Shown piece by piece: positions 1 to 6,177 of a stretch of 18,358 nt of DNA (positions are counted from its first letter, which is position 1; each line of letters starts with the position of its first letter). Below the pieces are notes generated by a model. It worked only from the letters and a program-made list of their open reading frames with translations, was not told where the DNA came from and did not search any database. The position numbers and the translations under genes are program-made. The stretch is from an uncultured Clostridia bacterium. Lineage in GTDB: Bacteria > Bacillota_A > Clostridia > Oscillospirales > Oscillospiraceae. The DNA lies in contig CAMVGI010000002.1 in assembly GCA_947166955.1 (NCBI GenBank), positions 1 through 18,358 on the forward strand, written 5' to 3'.

Positions 1-239
1 ACGTTCAGCGGCGCAAGTCCGGCCTCCTCGCGCGCTTGCGCCGTTTCGCGGACCGCGTCGTGCGCGAAATTGTAGTAGTCGTTCCAGCGCCGCCACTCGT
101 TTTCGCGCGCCGCGCGCTCGTCCTTTGCCTGCTGGAACAGCCACTCCGCCGTGGCGACGCGCCCCTCGCTCGTCGCGTAGTCATAGACGCGCCCCCGTTC
201 ATACCCCTCGGGGGTCGGGGTGCGTTTGAAAATCGACAT
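1..239 (-). CDS. Probable phage portal protein, N-terminal part (cut by window edge)
   Basis: An ATG at 239 (minus) opens a frame that runs off the window after 79 full codons. AAGGAGGAATTC directly precedes it, so the start is well supported. It begins 16 nt after the stop of the terminase large subunit and is clearly in the same transcript. The visible part starts MSIFKRTPTPEGYERGRVYD and is charged and probably helical, with an aromatic stretch EWRRWNDYYNFAHD around residues 47-60. In tailed-phage late operons the gene after the large terminase is usually the portal protein, the dodecameric ring through which DNA enters the capsid. The portal call rests on gene order plus this general character, not on a diagnostic motif. 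Another structural or morphogenesis protein is possible. Confidence 0.55.
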   Translation of the reverse strand, partial: MSIFKRTPTPEGYERGRVYDYATSEGRVATAEWLFQQAKDERAARENEWRRWNDYYNFAHDAVRETAQAREEAGLAPLN

Positions 240-255
240 GAATTCCTCCTTTTCG

Positions 256-1620
256 TTACCTGTCCCGCCGCGGCTGCCCGCGGCGTTTCCGATGCGGCTC
301 CAGGCGGTCGATGAGCTTCGGGCGCGCGGTCTCCCCGGGCGCGCGCCCCGCCGCCGTCCGATACACGCAGAAGCCGCGCAGCGCGTCGGGCGCGTGCGTC
401 AGCTCGTGCGGCTCGTTTCGAACGTCGTTCGGGCGCTTCTCGTCGTATTGGAGCAGTGGCAGCGTGCGGATGATGTTGCGGCAGCTTGAGAAAAACCGCA
501 GCCGCGGCCGTTCGATCCCGTCCTCGCACACGCGGGGCTTGAGCCATTCCTTCACCGCCATCCAGCCGTCCACGCGGTCGTTGCCCGTCTTCGTGAGATA
601 GACGCCGTGCTCCGCAAAAATGTCCGCGACGCTTCTGCCCGTCTCCTGCCGCGCGTTCCAGAGGTCGGGCGGCGCGAGATACGCCGTGATTTGCCGACCG
701 TCCGCGAGCTTTTTTACCGCTTCCGCCGCCTCGCTGACGATGAGGCCGTCGTGCCCGTCGCCGAGGTCGCGCCCCTCGTAGACCTCGCCGACCACGCAGG
801 CGTTCCCCGCGTCATCCGCGCCGATGAGCAGCGCCGCGAGCATATCGAGACCGTAGTCGAGCGTCACGTACCAGCGCCACCACGCGGGCGGAACGAACGG
901 CTCCACGACGTGTTTCTCGCGGTCGAACTCGGTGAAATACCGTCCCGCGAACACGTCCCACCTGCCGTCGCGCCACGCCTCGCGCAGACCGTGCGGCAGA
1001 TTGTCGAGCCGGCGGACGTACTCGGGGTCCTTCTCCATGAGGATGCGGTTGTCCGTCACCTTCGCCGGAATAAACACATAGTCCTCCGGCCTCTCTCCGC
1101 CGCGGAAATCGCGGTCGATAAAGAGGCGCTTCACCCACGCGTGCCCCACGCCGCCCGGATTGCAGGTGAGGTACATCCGCTTGGGCAGGTCGTTCGCGCC
1201 GCGCAGGCTTGCCGTCAGCGTCGCGTACTGGTACTCGGTGAAATGCGTCGCCTCGTCGATGAAGATAACGTCGTACTCCTGTCCCTGATACTGCCCGACG
1301 TCGCTTTCCGCGTCGCAGTAACCGAAAAGGATCAGGCTCCCGTTCGCGAACTCAAACGTCCTGTCCGTCGCGCGGTACTCCGCGACGCCGCGCAGCATCG
1401 CACGCATGGGACGGATATGGTTCTCGCGCAGCTCCGGCAGCGTCCGGCGCAGGATGAGGATGCGGATGCCCGCATATTTCGCCGCCATCAGCGCCGCCTT
1501 GTTCCGCACGCACCAGCTTTTGCCCCCGCCGCGCGCTCCGCCGTAACAAACAAAGCGCCCGCGCGCGTCAAAAAAGAGCTTTTGCTTCGGCTGCGGGCGT
1601 TCCAGGGCCCTACTGCGCAA
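256..1620 (-). CDS. Phage terminase large subunit (packaging ATPase/nuclease)
   Basis: This 454-residue protein is the motor that pumps phage DNA into the procapsid and cuts the concatemer. The ATPase half shows a Walker A loop GGARGGGKS (residues 27-35), a Walker B VIFIDEATH with D122 and E123, and a coupling motif YLTCNPGG near 150-157. The RNase H-like nuclease half shows the first acidic residue in TLDYGLD (D255), a middle acidic region around PPDLWN (317-322), and HAPDAL near 409-413. The length is normal for the family. The start is TTG at 1620: there is no ATG before Walker A, and GGAGGAGG lies 9 nt upstream. It overlaps the preceding gene by 11 nt, which suggests translational coupling. 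Both catalytic halves look intact, so the gene is not an obvious decay product. Confidence 0.95.
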   Translation of the reverse strand: MRSRALERPQPKQKLFFDARGRFVCYGGARGGGKSWCVRNKAALMAAKYAGIRILILRRTLPELRENHIRPMRAMLRGVAEYRATDRTFEFANGSLILFGYCDAESDVGQYQGQEYDVIFIDEATHFTEYQYATLTASLRGANDLPKRMYLTCNPGGVGHAWVKRLFIDRDFRGGERPEDYVFIPAKVTDNRILMEKDPEYVRRLDNLPHGLREAWRDGRWDVFAGRYFTEFDREKHVVEPFVPPAWWRWYVTLDYGLDMLAALLIGADDAGNACVVGEVYEGRDLGDGHDGLIVSEAAEAVKKLADGRQITAYLAPPDLWNARQETGRSVADIFAEHGVYLTKTGNDRVDGWMAVKEWLKPRVCEDGIERPRLRFFSSCRNIIRTLPLLQYDEKRPNDVRNEPHELTHAPDALRGFCVYRTAAGRAPGETARPKLIDRLEPHRKRRGQPRRDR

Positions 1621-1990
1621 GCGCGTCCGCCTCCTCCGAAAGCGTCAGCAGCACCCCGCCGTCCTCCGCGTCCCTCGGCGCGGCAAGCCCCAGCAGCTTG
1701 CCGATCTGCTCCAGCGCGTTCGCCGCACCGCGCGCATCGAAGGATTTCGGGTCGTCGTTCATGCATCGGTCGTAGATGGTTTCATAACGCGCGACCAACT
1801 CGTCCCGCGTCATCTCTCCCGCCGCTTTTTCCTCCGTGCCCGTCTTCCGTGCCGGAGCCTCCGCCGTCGACGGTTCTTTCGCCGCTTCCGCAGCGGTAGG
1901 CTCCCGCGCCCGCGCGCTCGTCTTCCGCGCCGCTTTCGCTTTTTCCTCCGCCTCCGGCGCCGCGTCGTCCGTTTTCTTTTTTCCCGCCAT
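1610..1990 (-). CDS. Probable phage terminase small subunit
   Basis: This 126-residue protein has two parts. Residues 1-58 are a low-complexity Ala/Lys/Glu-rich tail. Residues 59-126 are a compact, probably helical segment containing MTRDELVARYETIYDRCM and a conserved-looking stretch DDPKSFDARGAANALEQIGK. A similar 'DPK-fDA-gAa-ALEqIgKLLGL' pattern occurs in small proteins just upstream of the large terminase in Firmicute prophages, where they are annotated as small terminase subunits that recognise DNA and load the motor. GAGGAGG lies 7 nt before the ATG at 1990. The gene overlaps the large subunit and is first in the transcript from the promoter at 2191-2219. I cannot see the usual N-terminal helix-turn-helix, so DNA recognition may lie in the basic tail or in another protein. 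Confidence 0.6.
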   Translation of the reverse strand: MAGKKKTDDAAPEAEEKAKAARKTSARAREPTAAEAAKEPSTAEAPARKTGTEEKAAGEMTRDELVARYETIYDRCMNDDPKSFDARGAANALEQIGKLLGLAAPRDAEDGGVLLTLSEEADALAQ

Positions 1991-2190
1991 GCGTTTCCTC
2001 CTCTCGTCGGTTTCCCGCCCGTTCTGCCCGCTCTTTGTCGCCTATCAAGTTACCTTTTGGTCAAAGAGACCCCTCCCCGCGCAGTCGCGGGCAGACGGTT
2101 TCAGTTTTGCTCGCAAGCCGTTCCGTCATCGGTGTGCCTTCCCTCTCGGTCGGTATGCCGTTTTCGGCGGTAACTTTTAGAGCTACCCGT

Positions 2191-2219
2191 AGCATAGCAC
2201 GCAAAAAGAATCTTGTCAA
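2191..2219 (-). promoter_or_regulatory. Promoter for terminase/portal operon
   Basis: On the minus strand there is a perfect -35 TTGACA (2214-2219), a 17-nt spacer and a -10 TATGCT (2191-2196) preceded by TGC, the extended -10 pattern. Transcription would start near 2184 and run into the small terminase gene. The -35 overlaps the left arm of the TCAAG/CTTGA palindrome at 2216-2233, so a repressor bound there would be expected to block it. Confidence 0.7.
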
Positions 2220-2233
2220 GTTATTTTTCTTGA
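2216..2233. promoter_or_regulatory. Candidate repressor operator (TCAAG-N8-CTTGA palindrome)
   Basis: TCAAG (2216-2220) and CTTGA (2229-2233) form an inverted repeat with an 8-base AT-rich centre, a typical size for a dimeric helix-turn-helix repressor. It lies exactly between the divergent promoters and overlaps both -35 boxes. Binding by the adjacent XRE/S24 protein is inference from position and symmetry. Confidence 0.5.
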
Positions 2234-2258
2234 TTTTTTAAAAAATATTTGCTATACT
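2230..2258 (+). promoter_or_regulatory. Promoter for the phage repressor gene
   Basis: A -35 TTGATT (2230-2235), a 17-nt spacer of mostly A and T, and a -10 TATACT (2253-2258) with an upstream TGC extended -10 give a convincing sigma-A promoter. The start site would be near 2265, leaving a leader of about 23 nt with the ribosome binding site GGGAGGT at 2275-2281. The -35 overlaps the right arm of the palindrome at 2216-2233, and a TCAAGTTACA repeat sits on the expected start site. Both placements fit autoregulation by the repressor. Confidence 0.7.
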
Positions 2259-2287
2259 CAAGTTACAACGATCGGGAGGTAGGCCCC

Positions 2288-3058
2288 ATGACACTCGGAG
2301 AACGCATCAAAACGGCGCGCGAGGCGCTTCGCATGACGCAGGGCGAGCTGGGCGAGCGCTGCGGCACGACCAAACAGACCATATTCAAATACGAAAGCGG
2401 CGTCGTCACCAACATCCCGCTCGACCGTCTTGAGCAGATGGCGCAGACGCTTGAGGTAACGCCGGGCTACCTGACCGGCTGGGCGGAGGACGCGGCGGAG
2501 CTGCCGGAGCGCCTTGCCGAGTTGGCGGAGCCGTTCGAAAAGCTAAACGACGACGGGCAGGACAAGGTCGTCGGCTACACGAACGACCTTGTCTCCAGCG
2601 GACGCTACGCCCGCGTCGAGCCGGCAAGGCGCAAGGTCGTGGCGTTCCCGAAGGCGAAGCGCCGCGCGGACGGCTTTACAGAGCTGAAGGTCTACGACCA
2701 GCCCGCCGCCGCGGGCCTCGGCAACTACATCGACACGCCCGTTTCGCGCCTGGAGCAGTATCCCGCGGAGCTTGTGCCGGAGGGCGCGGAGTTCGGCGTA
2801 CGCATCGCGGGCGACTCGATGCAGCCCGACATTCCGAACGGCTGCACGGCGTTCGTGCGCCCGACCCCCGCGGTCGAGCCGGGCGAGATCGGCATCTTCG
2901 TACTCGACGGTCAGGCGTACTGCAAAAAACTCATCGCCGACCACGCGAAGCGCCGCGCGCTGCTGCGCTCGCTCAACCCGAAATACGCCGACATCGTTGT
3001 GGAGGACGAAACGCGCCTGCGCACCCTCGGCAAGGTGCTGGGACACTATCCGGAGTGA
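2288..3058 (+). CDS. cI/LexA-like prophage repressor: XRE DNA-binding domain plus S24 self-cleaving peptidase
   Basis: This 256-residue protein has the architecture of SOS-cleavable phage repressors. Residues 4-60 form an XRE helix-turn-helix (LGERIKTAREALRMTQGELG, then TTKQTIFKYESG). Residues 80-130 are a linker, and residues 130-256 an S24 peptidase. The probable self-cleavage bond is Ala142-Gly143 in PAAAGLGNY, the catalytic Ser is S177 in GDSMQPDI, and the catalytic Lys is K213 (or K214) in YCKKLI. Known relatives cleave themselves on contact with activated RecA, which releases repression after DNA damage. I chose the ATG at 2288 because GGGAGGT lies 6 nt upstream; an in-frame ATG at 2249 would lie within the promoter. 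The gene is divergent from the terminase operon, and a hairpin terminator follows. A host regulator is possible but less likely. Confidence 0.9.
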   Translation: MTLGERIKTAREALRMTQGELGERCGTTKQTIFKYESGVVTNIPLDRLEQMAQTLEVTPGYLTGWAEDAAELPERLAELAEPFEKLNDDGQDKVVGYTNDLVSSGRYARVEPARRKVVAFPKAKRRADGFTELKVYDQPAAAGLGNYIDTPVSRLEQYPAELVPEGAEFGVRIAGDSMQPDIPNGCTAFVRPTPAVEPGEIGIFVLDGQAYCKKLIADHAKRRALLRSLNPKYADIVVEDETRLRTLGKVLGHYPE

Positions 3059-3062
3059 GAAG

Positions 3063-3102
3063 AAGGACGGGCGGAGCCTTGCGGCTCGCGTCCGTCCTTT
3101 TT
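3063..3102 (+). terminator. Rho-independent terminator after the repressor
   Basis: AAGGACGG (3063-3070) pairs with CCGTCCTT (3092-3099), and an inner GAGCC pairs with GGCTC around a TTGC loop, with one small bulge. A T run at 3098-3102 follows. It lies between the convergent repressor and HAD phosphatase genes. The A-rich opposite side could make it work for the minus strand too, and it marks the practical right edge of the phage-derived region. Confidence 0.8.
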
Positions 3103-3110
3103 ATTGCTTC

Positions 3111-3758
3111 TCACAAACACAGCCTCACGACCTCCTCCGGCGTGTCGGCGATGACCTCCGCGCCCGCGGCGGAAAGCGCCGCGCGGGAGCGGAAGCCCCA
3201 ACTCACCGCGATGAGGGGAAGTCCCGCGTTTTTCGCGGTCAAAACGTCCACCTCGGAATCTCCGACGTACACCGCGCCGTCCTTCGCCGCGCCCAACGCT
3301 TCCAGCGCCGCGAACACGGTGTCGGGCGCGGGCTTGCGGCGGCGCTCCGGCGTCTCGCCAACGGCGACGGGGATGAGCGAGGCGAAATGCTCCCCGTTGA
3401 GAAGCCGCACCGCCGCGTCCGGCTTGTTGGACACGACCGCGAGCTTTTTCCCCGCCGCGGAAAGCTCGCGCAGCATCTCCGCAACGCCCGCGTAGGGCGT
3501 GGTATGGTCGCGGCAGTGCGCGGCGTAATGCGCGCGGTAGCGCGCGAGCGCGTCCGCGAGCGTTTGCGCGTCCGTCCCCTCGGGCAGCGCGCGGCGGATC
3601 TGGTTCTCCGCGCCGTTGCCGACGTAGGAGCGGATCTCCTCCATCGTGCGCTCGGGATACCCGAACTCCCGCAGCACGGCGTTCGTGCTCGCCCACAAAT
3701 CGCGCAGCGTGTCGAGCACGGTGCCGTCCATATCGAACAGGATGGTCTCAAAGCCCAT
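3111..3758 (-). CDS. HAD-family phosphatase, phosphoglycolate phosphatase-like
   Basis: This 215-residue cytosolic hydrolase has all four HAD motifs: DMDGTVLDT with nucleophile D9 and acid/base D11, S110 in VVSNKPD, K142 in RRKPAPDT, and VGDSEVD with D167 and D171. The helical cap between motifs I and II is the small type seen in Gph and PpaX-like enzymes. They dephosphorylate phosphoglycolate, pyrophosphate or other small phosphoesters; the exact substrate cannot be read from the sequence. I chose the ATG at 3758 because AAGGAGG (3769-3775) precedes it with usual spacing; the earlier ATG at 3779 would place that site inside the gene. It is divergent from the uridine phosphorylase operon and convergent with the phage repressor. 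Confidence 0.85.
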   Translation of the reverse strand: MGFETILFDMDGTVLDTLRDLWASTNAVLREFGYPERTMEEIRSYVGNGAENQIRRALPEGTDAQTLADALARYRAHYAAHCRDHTTPYAGVAEMLRELSAAGKKLAVVSNKPDAAVRLLNGEHFASLIPVAVGETPERRRKPAPDTVFAALEALGAAKDGAVYVGDSEVDVLTAKNAGLPLIAVSWGFRSRAALSAAGAEVIADTPEEVVRLCL

Positions 3759-3773
3759 TCCCTTATCTCCTCC

Positions 3774-3801
3774 TTGCATTATCCTTTATCTTTGATATAA
3801 T
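3774..3801 (+). promoter_or_regulatory. Promoter for the udp-racemase-thyA-folA-recG operon
   Basis: A consensus -10 TATAAT (3796-3801) is preceded by TGA, an extended -10, with a weaker -35 TTGCAT (3774-3779) at 16-nt spacing. Transcription would start near 3808, giving a short leader before GGGAGGG (3826-3832) and the ATG at 3840. It is the only clear promoter ahead of this operon. Confidence 0.75.
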
Positions 3802-3839
3802 AGGAAGTCGAAGACATCATAACATGGGAGGGTATTGTC

Positions 3840-4610
3840 ATGCAAGAGCTTGAACGTCAGTATCACATCCACTGCGCGCCCGGCGAGGTCGGCCGCTACG
3901 TGATCCTGCCCGGCGACCCGGGCCGCTGCGCGGCCATCGCCGCCTATTTCGACGACGCCAAGCAGGTCGCGCAAAACCGCGAGTACAACACCTACACGGG
4001 CACGCTGCTCGGCGAAAAGGTCAGCGTCTGCTCCACAGGCATCGGCGGCCCGTCCGCCTCGATCGCGATGGAGGAGCTGCACAAACTCGGCGCGAACACG
4101 TTCATCCGCACGGGCACCTGCGGCGGCATCGACTTAAGCGTCAAATCCGGCGACATCGTCGTCGCCACCGGCGCCATCCGCTATGAACACACCTCCATGG
4201 AATACGCGCCCATCGAATTTCCCGCCGTTGCGGACTTCGGCATCGCCGCCGCGCTCACCGAGGCGTCCAAGGCGCTCGGCTACACGACGCACACGGGCGT
4301 GGTGCAGTGCAAGGACAGCTTCTACGGACAGCACAGCCCCGAGGCAAGTCCCGTGTACTATGAGCTTTTGAACAAGTGGGAGAGCTGGAAGCGTCTCGGC
4401 GTCAAGGCGAGCGAGATGGAGTCCGCCGCGCTGTTCGTCGTGGCGGCGGCGCTGCATGTGCGCTGCGGCTCATGCTTCCATGTCGTGTGGAATCAGGAGC
4501 GCGAGAAGGCGGGTCTCGATCAGGACATGAGCGAGGACACCTCCGCCGCCGTCAAGGTCGCGGTCGAAGCCTTGAAGCGCGTCATCGAGCAGGACAGGGC
4601 GGCGAAATGA
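3840..4610 (+). CDS. udp: Uridine phosphorylase
   Basis: This 256-residue enzyme belongs to the nucleoside phosphorylase (PNP/UDP) family and cleaves uridine with phosphate to uracil and ribose-1-phosphate in pyrimidine salvage. Phosphate-binding motifs are visible: GDPGR (25-29), and R90 in IRTGTCGG. The uridine-type signature [12 protein letters not shown] (157-168) and the ribose-binding segment ASEMESAAL with E192, M193 and E194 distinguish it from purine enzymes. The length matches the family. GGGAGGG at 3826-3832 supports the start. Its stop overlaps the next start in an ATGA junction, so it is translationally coupled to the racemase gene. It is first in an operon that also carries thymidylate synthesis genes, giving a pyrimidine theme. 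Confidence 0.92.
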   Translation: MQELERQYHIHCAPGEVGRYVILPGDPGRCAAIAAYFDDAKQVAQNREYNTYTGTLLGEKVSVCSTGIGGPSASIAMEELHKLGANTFIRTGTCGGIDLSVKSGDIVVATGAIRYEHTSMEYAPIEFPAVADFGIAAALTEASKALGYTTHTGVVQCKDSFYGQHSPEASPVYYELLNKWESWKRLGVKASEMESAALFVVAAALHVRCGSCFHVVWNQEREKAGLDQDMSEDTSAAVKVAVEALKRVIEQDRAAK

Positions 4611-5311
4611 GCGCGGGAAAGGTCATCGGCATCCTCGGCGGCATGGGGCCGCTGGCCACCGCCGACCTCTACCACAAGCTCGTGCTGCACACCGACGCCG
4701 AGACCGATCAAGACCACCCGCGCGTCGTCGTCGACTCCAACACCGACATTCCCGACCGCACGGCGGCGCTGCTGCGCGGCGGCGCCGACCCGACGAGCGA
4801 GCTTCAAAAAAGCGCAAAGCGCCTCGTGAGCGTCGGCGCGGAGCTTATCATCATGCCCTGCAACACCGCGCACGGGTTTTACGACGCGGTCGCCGCCGCG
4901 GCGGCGGGCGTTCCGGTGCTGCACATGCTCCGCCTCACGCGCGACGCGCTCGTTTCCCGCGGCGTCAAAACCGCAGGACTGCTCGCGACCGACGGCACGG
5001 TGGAAACAGGGCTTTACCAAAGCGCGTTCGAGCAAAGCGGGATCGCGCTGCTCACGCCGGACGCGGAGGGGCAGGCGGCGGTGATGGACGCCATCTACAA
5101 CGGCGTCAAGGCGGGCGACCTCGCGCCCGACGTATCGGCGCTGCGGCGCTGCTGCGAAGCGCTTCTCTCGCTCGGCGCGGAGACCTTGATCCTCGGCTGC
5201 ACGGAGCTTCCCCCCGCGTTTGAGCTTTACCGTCTCGACTATCCCGCGACCGATCCGACGCTGGAGCTTGCGCTCGGCGCGCTCCGTTTCGCTGGTCTCA
5301 AAACAAAATAG
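4607..5311 (+). CDS. Aspartate/glutamate racemase family protein
   Basis: This 234-residue cofactor-independent racemase has the two expected catalytic cysteines, C85 in IMPCNTAH and C198 in LGCTELP. They act as the acid/base pair that removes and returns the alpha proton. The N-terminal [16 protein letters not shown] is characteristic of the aspartate racemase/YgeA-like branch, which includes amino acid racemases of broad specificity. The substrate, such as Asp or Glu, cannot be fixed from sequence. D-amino acids from such enzymes commonly feed the cell wall or are catabolised. The ATG at 4607 overlaps the uridine phosphorylase stop by 4 nt. The gene ends 19 nt before thyA. Its place in a pyrimidine operon has no obvious biochemical reason. 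Confidence 0.88.
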   Translation: MSAGKVIGILGGMGPLATADLYHKLVLHTDAETDQDHPRVVVDSNTDIPDRTAALLRGGADPTSELQKSAKRLVSVGAELIIMPCNTAHGFYDAVAAAAAGVPVLHMLRLTRDALVSRGVKTAGLLATDGTVETGLYQSAFEQSGIALLTPDAEGQAAVMDAIYNGVKAGDLAPDVSALRRCCEALLSLGAETLILGCTELPPAFELYRLDYPATDPTLELALGALRFAGLKTK

Positions 5312-5330
5312 AAAACAGGAGGGCAAGCCC

Positions 5331-6161
5331 ATGAGCTATGCCGACCAAGTCTTTCGCCGCACCTGCCTCGACATTCTGGAAAACGGCGTGCGCGACGACA
5401 ACCTGACCGTCCGCCCCCATTGGGAGGACGGCGTCCCCGCGCACACGATCAAGAAATTCGGCGTCGTCAACCGCTACGATCTCTCGCAGGAGTTCCCCAT
5501 CATGACGCTGCGCCGCACCTATTGGAAAAGCGCCGTGGACGAGCTTTTGTGGATCTGGCAGAAGAAGTCCAACAACATTCACGACCTCTCCTCCCACATT
5601 TGGGACGCTTGGGCGGACGAAAACGGCAGCATCGGCAAGGCGTACGGCTATCAGCTCGGCGTGAAGCACCACTACAAAGAGGGCGACATGGACCAGGTCG
5701 ACCGCGTGCTCTACGACCTCAAGCACAACCCCGCCTCGCGCCGCATCCTCACAAACATCTACAACTTCGCCGACCTGCACGAGATGGCGCTTTATCCCTG
5801 CGCGTACTCGATGACGTTCAACGTCAGCGGCGATACGCTCAACGCGATCTTGAACCAGCGTTCGCAGGACATGCTCGCGGCGAACAATTGGAACGTGGTG
5901 CAGTACGCGGTGCTCGTGCACATGTTCGCGCAGGTTTCCGGTCTTCGCGCGGGCGAGCTGGTGCACGTCATTTCCGACTGCCACATCTACGACCGCCACA
6001 TCCCCATCATCGAAAAGATGCTCAAAGAGCCGGAGCATGCCGCGCCGAAATTCAGCGTCGACCCCTCGGTGACGGATTTCTACGCCTTTACGAAGGACAG
6101 CTTCAAGCTGGAAAACTACGAATATTCTCCGTTTGAGGAGAAAATCCCGATTGCAATTTAA
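5331..6161 (+). CDS. thyA: Thymidylate synthase, Bacillus/phage phi3T-type lineage
   Basis: This 276-residue enzyme methylates dUMP to dTMP with methylene-tetrahydrofolate and releases dihydrofolate. The catalytic Cys is C157 in ALYPCAYSMTF. Paired phosphate-binding arginines sit in SRRIL (R137, R138) and another in QRSQD (R177). The folate-site segment is IWDAWADENGSIG. Compared with E. coli ThyA, the His after the catalytic Cys is Ala and the N-terminal DRTGTGT loop reads DGVPAHT. As I recall it, the same DG-PAHT loop and WQ-KSN pattern occur in Bacillus subtilis ThyA and phage phi3T, so this is a known divergent branch, not a damaged gene. AGGAGGG at 5317-5323 supports the start. It is followed closely by folA, which recycles its product. 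Confidence 0.95.
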   Translation: MSYADQVFRRTCLDILENGVRDDNLTVRPHWEDGVPAHTIKKFGVVNRYDLSQEFPIMTLRRTYWKSAVDELLWIWQKKSNNIHDLSSHIWDAWADENGSIGKAYGYQLGVKHHYKEGDMDQVDRVLYDLKHNPASRRILTNIYNFADLHEMALYPCAYSMTFNVSGDTLNAILNQRSQDMLAANNWNVVQYAVLVHMFAQVSGLRAGELVHVISDCHIYDRHIPIIEKMLKEPEHAAPKFSVDPSVTDFYAFTKDSFKLENYEYSPFEEKIPIAI

Positions 6162-6177
6162 GGAGTAATCAAGAATT

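Larger units (their letters stand above)
2045..2267. repeat. Four copies of AAGTTA(C) around the divergent promoters
   Basis: TCAAGTTACC occurs at 2045-2054, TCAAGTTATT at 2216-2225, TCAAGTTACA at 2258-2267, and an inverted copy GGTAACTT at 2169-2176. All four share AAGTTA, and three share AAGTTAC. Three of the four sit in or within about 15 bases of a promoter core or start site. They are the best candidates for half-sites of the repressor, although the 2045 copy lies far down the minus-strand leader and may be unrelated. Confidence 0.45.
1991..2287. other. Divergent control region between terminase operon and repressor
   Basis: This gene-poor stretch of about 300 bases separates the two divergent phage units. 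It holds a minus-strand promoter (2191-2219), a plus-strand promoter (2230-2258), an AT-rich core (2217-2260) unlike the GC-rich surroundings, and four copies of AAGTTA with flanking similarity. The minus-strand transcript would have a leader of about 190 nt (roughly 1991-2184) containing two small GC hairpins (2076-2091 and 2157-2168) and a 22-codon open frame. No standard riboswitch or RNA gene is recognisable. Confidence 0.7.

Noticed and set aside
607..1899. A 430-codon plus-strand frame opposite the terminase genes
   Set aside because: It ends in a Pro/Ser/Arg low-complexity tail and lies antisense to a terminase with intact catalytic motifs.
2249..2287. Upstream in-frame ATG at 2249 as the repressor start
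   Set aside because: It lies within the promoter spacer before the TATACT, and the well-placed GGGAGGT serves the ATG at 2288.
3778..3783. GATAAT on the minus strand as the HAD phosphatase -10
   Set aside because: The start site it implies would fall inside the AAGGAGG ribosome binding site, so the transcript would lose it.
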